From Streptacidiphilus sp041262525 (GTDB lineage Bacteria; Actinomycetota; Actinomycetes; Streptomycetales; Streptomycetaceae), in NCBI RefSeq assembly GCF_041262525.1, contig NZ_JBGCCK010000006.1, forward strand, positions 248,001 to 312,000: 64,000 nt of DNA, given 5' to 3'. Positions 46,352 through 55,320 of the stretch are shown piece by piece (within the stretch, counting starts at the first letter, position 1; every line of letters starts with the position of its first letter). The position numbers were made by a program, and so were the translations under genes. The notes beneath the pieces are model-generated. The model saw only the letters and a program-made list of their open reading frames with translations. It was not told the DNA's origin and ran no database searches.

Positions 46352-47506
46352 ATGGCATCCGACACTCAGGCGACCCCCATCGAGGAGTCCGTGCGCGCCG
46401 CTCTGGCGACGGTGCAGGACCCGGAGATCAACCGGCCCATCACCGAGCTCGGGATGGTGAAATCGGTGGCGGTGGACGCCGCAGGCGCCGCGAAGGTCGC
46501 GGTCTACCTGACGGTGTCCGGCTGCCCCATGCGCGAGACGATCACCAGCCGCGTCGTGGACGCGGTCTCCGCCGTCCCCGGCATCTCCTCGGTCGACGTC
46601 GAGCTCGACGTGATGAGCGCGGAGCAGCGCCAGGAGCTCGCAGCGCACCTGCGCGGCGGCCAGGCCGAGAAGGAGATCCCCTTCGCCAAGCCGGGCTCGC
46701 TGACCCGCGTCTACGCGGTCGCGTCCGGCAAGGGCGGCGTAGGCAAGTCCTCGGTGACGGTCAACCTGGCCGCGGCGCTGGCGGACCAGGGCCTGAAGGT
46801 CGCGATCGTCGACGCCGACATCTACGGCCACAGCGTGCCGCGCATGCTGGGCGCGGACGGCCGGCCGACCCAGGTCGAGAACATGATCATGCCGCCGTCG
46901 GCGAACGGCGTGAAGGTGATCTCGATCGGGATGTTCACGCCGGGCAACGCGCCGGTGGTGTGGCGCGGTCCGATGCTGCACCGTGCGCTGCAGCAGTTCC
47001 TGGCGGACGTGTACTGGGGCGACCTCGACGTCCTACTGCTCGACCTGCCGCCGGGCACGGGCGACATCGCGATCTCGGTGGCCCAGCTGGTGCCGAACGC
47101 GGAGATCCTGCTGGTCACAACCCCGCAGCAGGCCGCGGCGGAGGTCGCGGAGCGCGCGGGGACGATCGCGCTGCAGACGCACCAGACGATCGTCGGCGTC
47201 ATCGAGAACATGTCGGGCATGCCGTGTCCGCACTGTGGCGAAATGGTCGACGTCTTCGGCACGGGTGGCGGCCAGACCGTCGCGGACGCGCTCACGCGCG
47301 CGACCGGCGCGAAGGTGCCGGTGCTCGGCAACATCCCGATCGACGTCCAGCTGCGCCAGGGCAGCGACGAGGGCAAGCCGGTCGTCCTCTCCGACCCGGA
47401 CTCCCCCGCGGGCGCGGCGCTGCGCGCGATCGCGCAGAAGCTTGCCAGCCGTCAGCGTGGGCTTTCGGGCATGTCGCTGGGACTGACCCCGCGCAACAAG
47501 TTCTAG
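46352..47506 (+). CDS. mrp: Mrp/NBP35/ApbC-type Fe-S carrier ATPase
   Basis: The 384-residue protein joins an N-terminal MIP18/DUF59 domain (VQDPEINRPITELGM; SGCPMRE) to a P-loop ATPase with SGKGGVGKSS, DADIYGHS and LLLDLPPGTGD, and the metal-ligand motif CPHC. The family assembles and transfers Fe-S clusters. ATG at 46352 follows TACCAT by six bases, so the transcript may be leaderless. Proximity to the sigE-rseA-htrA-tatB block matches mycobacterial order. Confidence 0.92.
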   Translation: MASDTQATPIEESVRAALATVQDPEINRPITELGMVKSVAVDAAGAAKVAVYLTVSGCPMRETITSRVVDAVSAVPGISSVDVELDVMSAEQRQELAAHLRGGQAEKEIPFAKPGSLTRVYAVASGKGGVGKSSVTVNLAAALADQGLKVAIVDADIYGHSVPRMLGADGRPTQVENMIMPPSANGVKVISIGMFTPGNAPVVWRGPMLHRALQQFLADVYWGDLDVLLLDLPPGTGDIAISVAQLVPNAEILLVTTPQQAAAEVAERAGTIALQTHQTIVGVIENMSGMPCPHCGEMVDVFGTGGGQTVADALTRATGAKVPVLGNIPIDVQLRQGSDEGKPVVLSDPDSPAGAALRAIAQKLASRQRGLSGMSLGLTPRNKF

Positions 47507-47517
47507 TTCAGGCACAA

Positions 47518-47655
47518 GGGCCAGTTGCAATCACCTGGGGGCGCGGGGAACTGCGCGAGAAACCACCCTGTGCGGATTGCCCTGCGCGTTGAGGACCATC
47601 CGCTCGCGGTGGCTTTTCGCGCAGTTCCCCGCGCCCCTGATGGTGCAACTGGCCC
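47518..47655. repeat. Palindromic intergenic repeat element, copy B
   Basis: The 138-bp element is bounded by GGGCCAGTTGCA and TGCAACTGGCCC and contains GCGCGGGGAACTGCGCGAGA and the inverted GCGCAGTTCCCCGCGCCCC. It follows the mrp stop by 11 bp and may double as its terminator. Confidence 0.78.
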
Positions 47656-47748
47656 TCCGTCGTGACCTGTCGCACCCACGCCGCGGAGCCGGAGATCAAC
47701 AGAGCCCCGCGTCCCTGGCTGGCTGCGACTGACTCGATAGCCGAAAGG

Positions 47749-48408
47749 CTACGCGCCGTAGCCCGTGAAGTCCGAGACAGTCGTGAAGCCGAGGCCGTAG
47801 GCGCTCACGCCGCGGCCGTAGGCGCCGAGGTGGACGCCGGGGGCGTCGCCGGCGAGGACCCAGCCGTATTCGGACTCGCGGTAGCGGAACGCCTGGGGCG
47901 TGCCGTTCACCGGGAGGGTGAGCGAGGACCAGCCGGGGCCGTCGATGTCGTCGGCGAGGTCCCAGGCCAGGGTCGTCTGCTGGTCGAGCCAGTCCTGGCG
48001 CAGCGAGCGCTCCATCGGGGCGTGTTCCGTCGCCGCCAGGAGCCCCGAGCCGGCCAGCCACGCGGCGGAGGCCACGGACGTCGCCTCCAGCATGCCGGTG
48101 CCGTTGTCGAGGCGTCGCGCCTCCCTGCGGGCGACCGTGACCACGACGGCGAAGCGTCGGCCCTCGGCGGGGTCCTGCGCGAGGTAGGAGCGGACCGGCT
48201 CGTCGCCGTGGCCGAGAGAGCCGTAGTCCACGACCCGACCGTCGGTCGACGTGCCCGTGGCGCCGTACCAGCGGCGGCCGGTCCAGGCGTCGTCGAGGGC
48301 GTACCAGGGGAAGTCCGCCTCCGCGAACCCCGGCGCCTTCGGCCCGACAGGCCGCGCGGGCGCCGTCTCGGCGTGCTGATCTCCCACGGCGTGGCTCGTC
48401 GTGTCCAT
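47749..48408 (-). CDS. Hypothetical protein
   Basis: The 219-residue protein has an aromatic-rich start (FPWYALDDAWTGRRWYG) and ends with GLGFTTVSDFTGYGA. ATG at 48408 is chosen because GGAGGAGGG precedes it. It lies downstream of tatB on the same strand. No known family is recognised. Confidence 0.62.
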   Translation of the reverse strand: MDTTSHAVGDQHAETAPARPVGPKAPGFAEADFPWYALDDAWTGRRWYGATGTSTDGRVVDYGSLGHGDEPVRSYLAQDPAEGRRFAVVVTVARREARRLDNGTGMLEATSVASAAWLAGSGLLAATEHAPMERSLRQDWLDQQTTLAWDLADDIDGPGWSSLTLPVNGTPQAFRYRESEYGWVLAGDAPGVHLGAYGRGVSAYGLGFTTVSDFTGYGA

Positions 48409-48494
48409 ACCGGCCCTCCTCCTACTGGTCCGCCCCGGCAGAACCATACCGGGGCGGAGCGGGCCGATCGCGTACCGCAGCCGCGGCGGGAAGA

Positions 48495-48950
48495 TCAGGT
48501 CGCGTCGAGGTCGTAGGGCGGACGCTCACCGTTCGCCAGCGGCGGGGCCGCCGGCGCTGCTGCAGCTGGGGCCGAGGACGCCGGCTGATCCGGGGCGACC
48601 TTGGCCAGCGGGTCGTTGCGGACCGACTTCACCGCGGCCGTCGCCTCGGCCGCGTCACGGGCGAAGCCGTTCTTCAGCTCCTGGATCTCGTTGAGCCCGA
48701 ACTCCTCGCCGTGGCGCGAGAGCTGCTTGCGGACGAAGGTCTTCGGGTGGAGGTCCTGGAACTCGAAGTCCTGGTACTCGGGGCCGAGCTCCTTGCGGAT
48801 GTCCTCTTTCGCACTGTCCGAGAACTCGCGGACCTTGCGGATGAAGCCCATCACGTCCTGGACGAGCTTGGGAAGCTTGTCGGGGCCGAAGATGACCACG
48901 GCAAGCACCACCAGCGCGACCAGCTCAAGTGGTCCTATGTCGAAGAACAT
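48495..48950 (-). CDS. tatB: Sec-independent protein translocase TatB
   Basis: The 151-residue protein starts MFFDIGPLELVALVVLAVV (one transmembrane helix), followed by the GPDKLPKL hinge, an amphipathic helix and an Ala/Pro-rich tail. This is the TatB layout: with TatA and TatC it exports folded proteins. ATG at 48950 has GGGGAG upstream. It follows htrA, as in mycobacteria. Confidence 0.93.
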   Translation of the reverse strand: MFFDIGPLELVALVVLAVVIFGPDKLPKLVQDVMGFIRKVREFSDSAKEDIRKELGPEYQDFEFQDLHPKTFVRKQLSRHGEEFGLNEIQELKNGFARDAAEATAAVKSVRNDPLAKVAPDQPASSAPAAAAPAAPPLANGERPPYDLDAT

Positions 48951-49062
48951 GCCGTGGGCTCCCCTGGTGACGTGATGACGGCTCCAGCGTAATGGCCCGG
49001 ACGCCCGGGCGGACCTGCCCCCCGGTGAACCGCACGTGTGAAAACCGGTGACCTGGCCGGGC

Positions 49063-50457
49063 TCAGGCGCGGGTGAACGTGGTGTCCGAGGGGGCCGCGA
49101 CGAGTTTGACGACGATCGGCAGGCTCTGCCCGCCCCGCAGCACCGTGAGCACTGTCTCACCGCCCTGCTTGCGTCCGCGGACCAGGCCGATCAGGTCATC
49201 CGCGTCGGTCACCGCCACCGTGTCGACCGCGGTGACGATGTCGCCGGAGCGCAGCGGCGAGTGCGCGCGCTGGACGGAGGTGACCTTCGCGCCGCCCTGG
49301 AACTCCCGGTCCAGGGTCACCCCGATGCTGGGCGGAGCGGCCTTGCCGGTGTTGATCAGCTGGCCGGCGACTGAGGTCGCCTGGTCTATCGGGATGGCGA
49401 AGCCCAGGCCGATGCTGCCACTCGCGCTGCTGCTGCCGAAGGGATCGGAGCTGTCGGGGTCCGAGGTGCGGATCACCGTGTTGATCCCGATCACCGTGCC
49501 GCTGGCGTCGAGCAGCGGGCCGCCGGAGTTCCCCGGATTGATCGGGGCGTCTGTCTGGATGGCGTCCAGGTAGGAGCGGCCCGGGGGCGCGTCGAGGCCG
49601 CCGGAGGCGATCGGCCGGTCCAGCGCGCTGACGATGCCGGAGGTGACCGTGCCGCGCAGGCCGAAGGGCGCGCCGACGGCCATCACCGGGTCGCCGATCT
49701 GCACGTCGTCCGAGTCGCCGAGGACGGCCGGGTCCAGTCCGGAGACCCCGGTGACCCGCACGACCGCCAGGTCGCTGCCCACGTCCCTGCCGACGATGGC
49801 GGCGGGGTGGTGCTGACCGGTGCTGAAGGTGACCGTCACCTTGCCGTCCTGGCCCTGCGGCGCGACGACGTGGCTGTTCGTAAGGATGTTCCCGTTCGCA
49901 TCCAGCAGCACGCCGGTACCGGTGCTGCTGGCACCCGAGATGCTGACCTGCAGGTAGACCACGCCGGGGAGGGTGGCCCTGAGCACGGTGGCGGCGTGGC
50001 TGGACTGCTTGCCGGCCGTGGGCGCCGGGGCCTGGTGCAGAGTGAGGCGACCGCCCTGGACCGCGCTCTCGATCGCCACGCCCAGTCCCCCGCCTACCAG
50101 ACTGGCGAAGACCACGACGACCGTGACGATCGTCAGACCACGCGGTGAACGCAGTCGCAGCGGGGGACGCTCGCGGGGCGTGGGGGTCGGTCGGCAGTGG
50201 TACTGCGGGTCGCGGCGGTGCCGGAGGCGACCGATGCGGGAGCGCTGACCGGGAACACCGGCGCCGTCCGAGCTGTACGGGCCGTGCCCGCCGTCCGGCG
50301 GAACCCCCTGCTGTGGCGTCGAGGATGCCGCGAGCGACCGGAAGATGGCCTCGCGCTGCGCACCCGTCCCGTCGGGGTGGCTCCACCACGACGGCCCGGA
50401 CCGGTCGCCGCGCTCGGGAGCCGCCTGGCGCTCCTCGACGTGCTGCTCCGCTGCCAT
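49063..50457 (-). CDS. htrA: HtrA-like membrane serine protease with PDZ domain
   Basis: The 464-residue protein has a long disordered N-terminus, one transmembrane helix (about residues 109-128), a trypsin-like domain with catalytic triad His (TNSHVV), Asp (SDLAVV) and Ser (GNSGGP), and a C-terminal PDZ domain. These proteases handle misfolded envelope proteins and can process anti-sigma factors. It lies between rseA and tatB on the same strand, an envelope stress block. Confidence 0.92.
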   Translation of the reverse strand: MAAEQHVEERQAAPERGDRSGPSWWSHPDGTGAQREAIFRSLAASSTPQQGVPPDGGHGPYSSDGAGVPGQRSRIGRLRHRRDPQYHCRPTPTPRERPPLRLRSPRGLTIVTVVVVFASLVGGGLGVAIESAVQGGRLTLHQAPAPTAGKQSSHAATVLRATLPGVVYLQVSISGASSTGTGVLLDANGNILTNSHVVAPQGQDGKVTVTFSTGQHHPAAIVGRDVGSDLAVVRVTGVSGLDPAVLGDSDDVQIGDPVMAVGAPFGLRGTVTSGIVSALDRPIASGGLDAPPGRSYLDAIQTDAPINPGNSGGPLLDASGTVIGINTVIRTSDPDSSDPFGSSSASGSIGLGFAIPIDQATSVAGQLINTGKAAPPSIGVTLDREFQGGAKVTSVQRAHSPLRSGDIVTAVDTVAVTDADDLIGLVRGRKQGGETVLTVLRGGQSLPIVVKLVAAPSDTTFTRA

Positions 50458-50591
50458 GCCGACCTGCTCCTCACGCCCGCTTCCACGGCGATTGAAACAG
50501 GTTTGAGGTGTTCCGGGCTATGGCTCAGAACATCTTCGCAGCTAACGAACAGATGACCCGAGCATCTGCGGCACCCCGAAACACCCGGAGG

Positions 50592-51521
50592 TCAGCGGAG
50601 CTGACCCGCCGGGAACACGGTCGGGGCCGAGGTGGGATGGGCGAGCGCCACCGGACGGTTGGCCGCCGGACCCACCCGCGCGTCGGAACCGGTGCTGTCG
50701 AGGGCGAGCCGGCCGCCGGCCGGGGCGTAATTGCCCGTGCCGGAGAGCGGGGAGACCCCCGAAGGCGCCTCCGAGGTGGCCGAGACGCCCGTCAGGGCGC
50801 TGCTGAGGGTGACCGCCGCGACGGAGAATGCTCCGGCCGCCGCGAAGACCAGCCGCCGCCCACGCGGGGCGGAGGAGGCCGGGGAGACCGGGACCGCGGG
50901 TGCGGGCTGCGTCGGCAGCAGGCCGACGCCCACGCCGCTGCGCAGACGGGCGGCGATCGGGCGTTCGCCCTCCCCCTCGTCGCCGCTCTCACGGCTGCGG
51001 TACCGCTCGCGGCGGGCCCGCGGGTCGACGCCGGGGACCGGATGCTCCGCGCCGAGCGCGCCGGAACCGAAGCTGCTGCCGCGCAGACCCCCGCTGCCCA
51101 GCCCGCCGGACGTGCCGAAGGCGGCGCTCGAGCCCGAGCCCCCGAAGAGGGAGCGCACGCGCCCTGAGCTCATCGAACCGGGCGGCGGCGGGCCCGCGTC
51201 GTGGTCGTCGCGGTCGTCCGAACCGGCGATCGCGAGCAGCCGGCTCGTGAAGATCATGCTCGGCTCCGGCGGCGGCACCTCGCGCAGCCGCGACTTGAGC
51301 CGACGCTCCGCCTCCGCCTCGGCCAAGCAGCCGCTGCAGGTGGCCAGGTGCGCCTGGACGCGCTCCCGGGCGACGTGGTCGAGCTCGCCGTCGATGAAGG
51401 CGGCCAGGCGGTCACCCAGGTGGTGCTCCTGCGCAGCCGGTGCGGGAACGGCCACGGAGACCGGCGTCACGCGCAGCTCTGCCGCCTCCGGCCGCGGGGA
51501 CCGACGAGGCTCTTCGTTCAC
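50592..51521 (-). CDS. rseA: Anti-sigma factor with zinc finger (RseA-like)
   Basis: The 309-residue protein has an N-terminal zinc anti-sigma (ZAS) motif HLATCSGC with an upstream His, a long Gly/Ser-rich linker, a likely transmembrane helix (about residues 225-247) and a short external tail. Such proteins bind and hold ECF sigma factors until stress. GTG at 51521 overlaps the sigma gene stop by four bases, indicating coupled translation and stoichiometry. Confidence 0.88.
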   Translation of the reverse strand: MNEEPRRSPRPEAAELRVTPVSVAVPAPAAQEHHLGDRLAAFIDGELDHVARERVQAHLATCSGCLAEAEAERRLKSRLREVPPPEPSMIFTSRLLAIAGSDDRDDHDAGPPPPGSMSSGRVRSLFGGSGSSAAFGTSGGLGSGGLRGSSFGSGALGAEHPVPGVDPRARRERYRSRESGDEGEGERPIAARLRSGVGVGLLPTQPAPAVPVSPASSAPRGRRLVFAAAGAFSVAAVTLSSALTGVSATSEAPSGVSPLSGTGNYAPAGGRLALDSTGSDARVGPAANRPVALAHPTSAPTVFPAGQLR

Positions 51522-52342
51522 GACGATCGCCTCCCGTCGAGCGCATCCGCGGCCAGCAGTTCGGCCTCGGCGTCGACGTCCACGCCGGCGCGGCGCTCAC
51601 GGCCCTCGCTCGCGCCGGGGGCGCGATGCTGCAGGGCGGCACGAAGGTGCGCGCGGCCGCGGTGGATCCGGCTGCGGACGGTGCCGAGCTTCACACCGAG
51701 GGTGGCGGCGATCTCCTCGTAGGAGAGCCCCTCGATGTCACAGAGCACGACGGCAGCGCGGAACTCGGGCGCGAGGGTGTCCAGCGCCTGCTGGACGTCG
51801 GCGTCGAAATGGGTGTCGTGGAAGTGCTGCGCCGGGGAGGGCTCGCGGCTGGGCAGCCGCTCGGCGGCGTCCTCGGCCAGGGCGTCGAAGCGGATCCGCT
51901 GCTTGCGGCGGACCATGTCCAGGAACAGGTTGGTCGTGATCCGGTGCAGCCAGCCCTCGAAGGTGCCGGGCGTGTAGGTGGAGAGCGAACGGAAGACCCG
52001 GACGAAGACCTCCTGGGTCAGGTCCTCGGCGTCGTGCTGGTTACCGGTCAGGCGGTAGGCGAGGCGGTAGACCCGGGTGCTGTGGGTCTGGACGATCTCC
52101 TCCCAACTGGGAGGGGTCCAGGCAGCCGCCGCGCTCTGCTCGTCGAAGGTGGCAGTCTGTCCGTCCACGACGGGCCGACCGTTCGAATCCGTCTGGACGA
52201 CGGGCGCGTACTCGGGCTGCGACTCACTCATCACGGGCTTCGGCGTACGGTCCGGCGCGGGGCCGCGAAAGTGCCGCGAACGAGCGCCCCCCTCAGCCAC
52301 ACCTCCTCGATCGGCTCTTCTGCCTAGCAGGGCCACCACCAT
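51518..52342 (-). CDS. sigE: ECF sigma factor (SigE-type)
   Basis: The protein has sigma region 2 (EDLTQEVFVRVFRSL, TYTPGTFEGWLHRI) and region 4 (GLSYEEIAATLGVKLGTVRS). ATG at 52342 gives 274 residues, with a variable N-terminus; ATG at 52231 is an alternative. Downstream order rseA-htrA-tatB matches mycobacterial sigE, linked to envelope and surface stress. A GGAAC-type promoter upstream suggests autoregulation. Confidence 0.9.
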   Translation of the reverse strand: MVVALLGRRADRGGVAEGGARSRHFRGPAPDRTPKPVMSESQPEYAPVVQTDSNGRPVVDGQTATFDEQSAAAAWTPPSWEEIVQTHSTRVYRLAYRLTGNQHDAEDLTQEVFVRVFRSLSTYTPGTFEGWLHRITTNLFLDMVRRKQRIRFDALAEDAAERLPSREPSPAQHFHDTHFDADVQQALDTLAPEFRAAVVLCDIEGLSYEEIAATLGVKLGTVRSRIHRGRAHLRAALQHRAPGASEGRERRAGVDVDAEAELLAADALDGRRSS

Positions 52343-52468
52343 ATCCGCACCACCCGTTAGCACCGGATAAAAGCCAATCACCATACGACCCACCTGCGAC
52401 GTTGTGTACACGCCCGGTGTGTCGCGGACCTCGTCGACCGCGTTCACACGCGGCACTCATCTGTTTCC

Positions 52469-52494
52469 AACGGCCGGGCGTTGATCCCGGTTCC
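52469..52494 (-). promoter_or_regulatory. Candidate ECF-type autoregulatory promoter of sigE
   Basis: On the minus strand GGAACC (52494-52489) and CGTT (52472-52469) are 16 bp apart, matching the GGAAC-N16-CGTT type recognised by many ECF sigma factors. The sigE start lies about 125 bp downstream. Confidence 0.5.
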
Positions 52495-52528
52495 GCCCGG
52501 CTCCACTAACCTGTGGCCAGAAATCGAC

Positions 52529-53194
52529 ATGGACCGGCACGGATCGGCACGGCTCAGCGACTCGGCACGGCGAGGCACAGCTCAGGAGGAAGGCATCAGC
52601 GGCTACGGGGAAGCGGACGCGACCGTCGCCGACGCCTACGCCGTCGAGGACGCGGTGCTGCAACGCGCCCGTGAACTGTCGGAGCTCTCCTCGGTCCGCC
52701 CTGTCTCCCCTGGCAGCGGGGCCGCGCTGCGACTGCTCGCCGCGGCGACGGCGGCGCGCGCGGTGGTCGAGATCGGTACCGGCACCGGTGTCTCCGGCAT
52801 CTGCCTGCTGCGCGGCATGCGCCCGGATGGCGTCCTCACCACCGTCGACGTCCAGCCCGGCCTGCAACGACAGGCACGGGACGCCTACGCCGCGGCGGGG
52901 TTCGCCGCGAGCCGGGCCCGGCTGATCCCAGGACCGGCCCTGGACGTCCTGCCCCGGCTCGCCGACGGACAGTACGACCTGGTCTTCTGCGACGGCGATC
53001 CGGCCGAGTCGATCGGCTACCTTGCCGAATCGTTGCGCCTGCTCCGACCTGGTGGAACGGTCTGCTTCGAGGGCGCGCTGGGCGTGCGGACGCACGCGAT
53101 CCGCGAGCTCGTGCGCACGGTGCGGGAGCACCCGGACCTGGTACCCGCGCTGCTGCCGGTCGGGGACGGCCTGCTCGCCGCCGTGAAGCGGTAG
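52529..53194 (+). CDS. SAM-dependent O-methyltransferase
   Basis: The protein has the SAM-binding motif VVEIGTGTGVSG, TVDVQPG and FCDGDPAE, in the pattern of the small O-methyltransferases found next to sigE in actinobacteria. ATG at 52529 gives 221 residues, but a stronger AGGAGG at 52584-52589 points to an ATC codon at 52595 (199 aa), see findings. The substrate is unknown. Confidence 0.8.
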   Translation: MDRHGSARLSDSARRGTAQEEGISGYGEADATVADAYAVEDAVLQRARELSELSSVRPVSPGSGAALRLLAAATAARAVVEIGTGTGVSGICLLRGMRPDGVLTTVDVQPGLQRQARDAYAAAGFAASRARLIPGPALDVLPRLADGQYDLVFCDGDPAESIGYLAESLRLLRPGGTVCFEGALGVRTHAIRELVRTVREHPDLVPALLPVGDGLLAAVKR

Positions 53195-53220
53195 ACGTCC
53201 GCACCGGCCTACGGGAAAGG

Positions 53221-53258
53221 CCGAAGGCCCTTGTTCCTCGCGGAACAGGGGCCTTCGG
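53221..53258. terminator. Bidirectional hairpin terminator
   Basis: CCGAAGGCCCTTGTTCC and its near-complement (one G-U type mismatch) around TCGC, between two converging genes. Confidence 0.7.
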
Positions 53259-53283
53259 CGGAAGACTTGAGCGGAGGTGCAGC

Positions 53284-53451
53284 TCAGCCGCACACCTTCT
53301 TGAGGGCGTCACCAAGCGCCTCGGCCTCGTCGGGCGTCAGCTCGACCACGAGCCGTCCCCCGCCCTCAAGCGGAACGCGCATGACGATGCCCCGCCCCTC
53401 CTTGGTCACCTCAAGCGGGCCGTCGCCCGTCCGCGGCTTCATGGCCGCCAT
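53284..53451 (-). CDS. DUF3117 small protein
   Basis: The 55-residue protein begins MAAMKPRTGDGPLEVTKEGR and ends DALKKVCG, the highly conserved actinobacterial DUF3117 family of unknown function. ATG at 53451 is preceded by AGGAAGGGG. Confidence 0.92.
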   Translation of the reverse strand: MAAMKPRTGDGPLEVTKEGRGIVMRVPLEGGGRLVVELTPDEAEALGDALKKVCG

Positions 53452-53796
53452 GCTCGTTCCCCTTCCTGCACCTGCTCCACCGGAACCCGCGGCCCGTCCA
53501 CCGCTGGGTTTCGAACGCTCTGATCGGAGAACCAGTATCCCGCATTCAACGGTCCGATGACCAACATCACTCATCTCGGCAGCCCCGGGGGCCACTCCGT
53601 GCACGTCCTTCAAGACTCGAACGCGCACGCCGACCGCACCTCAGTTCCCCTCGCGCGCCGGGGGCCTGCCGCCATGTGAGCCCCGCTCGCGTCCCCTCAC
53701 GACTCGACGAGAAAGTGGCCTACGTCACATCTTCTCCGGCGTATCGGATCCGTCATGCTGACCGGGAACAACCGGGACGAGCAGGAGGAGACGGAC
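53452..53796. other. Divergent promoter region
   Basis: No gene is recognised in these 345 bp. On the minus strand GATACT at about 53536-53541 with an upstream TTGGTC (19 bp spacing) is a plausible DUF3117 promoter. No clear + strand promoter stands out. Confidence 0.4.
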
Positions 53797-54597
53797 GTGG
53801 CCGACAGCGTGCTGTACGAGATCGAGGACGGGCTCGCCACCCTGACGATCAACCGCCCCGAGGCGATGAACGCGCTGGACACCGCGACCAAGGTCGCCCT
53901 GCGCGACGCCGCGATCGACGCGGCGGAGAACCCGGCGGTCCGCGCCGTCCTGCTGACCGGCGCGGGCGACCGCGCGTTCTGCGTCGGCCAGGACCTCAAG
54001 GAGCACGTCGGCCGCCTCGAAGCGGCCGAGAAGACGGGCGAGCCGGCGCTGTCGACCGTGAGCGAGCACTACAACCCGCTCGTCACGGCGCTCGCGACGA
54101 TGCGCAAGCCGGTCGTGGCGGCGGTCAACGGCGTGGCGGCGGGCGCGGGCGCGGCGCTGGCCTGGGCCTGCGACTTCCGGCTCCTCGCGGAGCACGGCGG
54201 CTTCAACACCTCCTTCGCGGGGGTGGCGCTCACGGCGGACTCCGGCGCGTCGTGGACGCTGCCGCGTCTGGTCGGGCATGCGAAGGCGACCGAACTGCTG
54301 ATGTTCCCTCAGACCGTGAAGGCCGAGCAGGCGTTGGCCCTCGGACTGACGCACCGGGTGGTCCCGGGGTCGGAGCTGGCGGAGACCGCGCGAGCCTTCG
54401 CCCGCGGCCTGGCGGACGGCCCGACGGTCGCCTTCGGCGCGATCAAGGCTTCGCTGGCGTACGGTGCCTCGCACTCTCTCGTGGAGACCCTCGCGAAGGA
54501 GGACGAACTCCAGACCATGGCGGGCGCGGCGGCGGACCACCGCATTGCCGTCCAGGCCTTCCTCGCGAAGGAGAAGCCGCGCTTCACCGGCCGGTGA
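53797..54597 (+). CDS. Enoyl-CoA hydratase/isomerase (crotonase family)
   Basis: The 266-residue protein has NRPEAMNALD, the oxyanion segment DRAFCVGQDLKEH and NGVAAGAGAALAWACD with the second loop, all crotonase landmarks. GTG at 53797 is chosen because GGAGGAG precedes it. The specific pathway (beta-oxidation, phenylacetate or other) cannot be decided from context. Confidence 0.87.
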   Translation: MADSVLYEIEDGLATLTINRPEAMNALDTATKVALRDAAIDAAENPAVRAVLLTGAGDRAFCVGQDLKEHVGRLEAAEKTGEPALSTVSEHYNPLVTALATMRKPVVAAVNGVAAGAGAALAWACDFRLLAEHGGFNTSFAGVALTADSGASWTLPRLVGHAKATELLMFPQTVKAEQALALGLTHRVVPGSELAETARAFARGLADGPTVAFGAIKASLAYGASHSLVETLAKEDELQTMAGAAADHRIAVQAFLAKEKPRFTGR

Positions 54598-54606
54598 GCG
54601 CTCCGT

Positions 54607-54727
54607 CAGGGGCGCGGGGAACTGCGCGAGCAACCACCCTGTGCGGATGGCCCTGCGCGTTCGGTGCGCCAGCTACATGGGTGGCTTGTCGCGCACGCAG
54701 TGAATCAAGCAGAGCCTCGCGCCCCTG
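54607..54727. repeat. Intergenic repeat element, copy C (hybrid arms)
   Basis: The left arm matches copy A (CAGGGGCGCGGGGAACTGCG), but the right arm is of a second type reading CGCGCACGCAGTGAATCAAG, then AGCCTCGCGCCCCTG. It starts 9 bp after the enoyl-CoA hydratase stop. Confidence 0.7.
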
Positions 54728-54741
54728 AAGGTGCAACTACC

Positions 54742-55320
54742 TCATCGAGCGAAGCAGTCCGAGAGGTGGTCGTTGACCAGGCCGCAGGCCTGCATGAGGG
54801 CGTAGGCGGTGGTGGGGCCGACGAAGCGGAAGCCCTTGCGCTTCAGTTCCTTGGCCAGCGCCGTCGACTCAGGGGTCACCGCGGGGACGTCCGAGAGGGA
54901 CTTGGGCGCGGGCGGGGCCGGGTCCGGGGCGAAGTCCCAGATGAGGGCGTCGAGGCTGGTGCCGTGGGCGCCGTCCAGCTCCAGCAGGGCGCGGGCGTTG
55001 GCGATCGTGGCGAGGATCTTGGCCCGGTTGCGGATGATGCCCTCGTCCGCGAGCAGGCGCTCCACATCCGCGTCCCCGTACGCCGCCACCACCTCAGGGG
55101 CGAAACCGTGGAACGCCCTCCGGAAGCCCTCACGCCGACGCAGGATCGTGATCCAGGACAGCCCGGACTGGAACGCCTCCAGGCAGACCCGCTCGTACAG
55201 CGCGGCGTCGCCGTGAACCGGCCGGCCCCACTCGGTGTCGTGGTACTCGACGTAGTCCGGTGCCGACAGGCCCCAGGGGCAGCGCAGCAGCCCGTCCTCG
55301 CCGCGGATCGCCTCGCTCAC
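54742..55320 (-). CDS. tag: DNA-3-methyladenine glycosylase I
   Basis: The 192-residue protein has RCPWG, YHDTEWGRPVH, FQSGLSWITIL and QACGLVNDHLSDC, the Tag signatures including Cys/His zinc-snap ligands. It excises 3-methyladenine from DNA. GTG at 55320 overlaps the stop of the DivIVA-like gene by four bases. Confidence 0.95.
   Translation of the reverse strand: MSEAIRGEDGLLRCPWGLSAPDYVEYHDTEWGRPVHGDAALYERVCLEAFQSGLSWITILRRREGFRRAFHGFAPEVVAAYGDADVERLLADEGIIRNRAKILATIANARALLELDGAHGTSLDALIWDFAPDPAPPAPKSLSDVPAVTPESTALAKELKRKGFRFVGPTTAYALMQACGLVNDHLSDCFAR

Noticed and set aside
46192..47592. Alternative + strand frame overlapping mrp
   Set aside because: Out of frame with the P-loop and CPHC motifs; Arg/Gly-rich translation.
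52176..52192. GTTCGAATCC T-loop-like sequence
   Set aside because: It lies within the sigE coding region (N-terminal part) with no cloverleaf partners.
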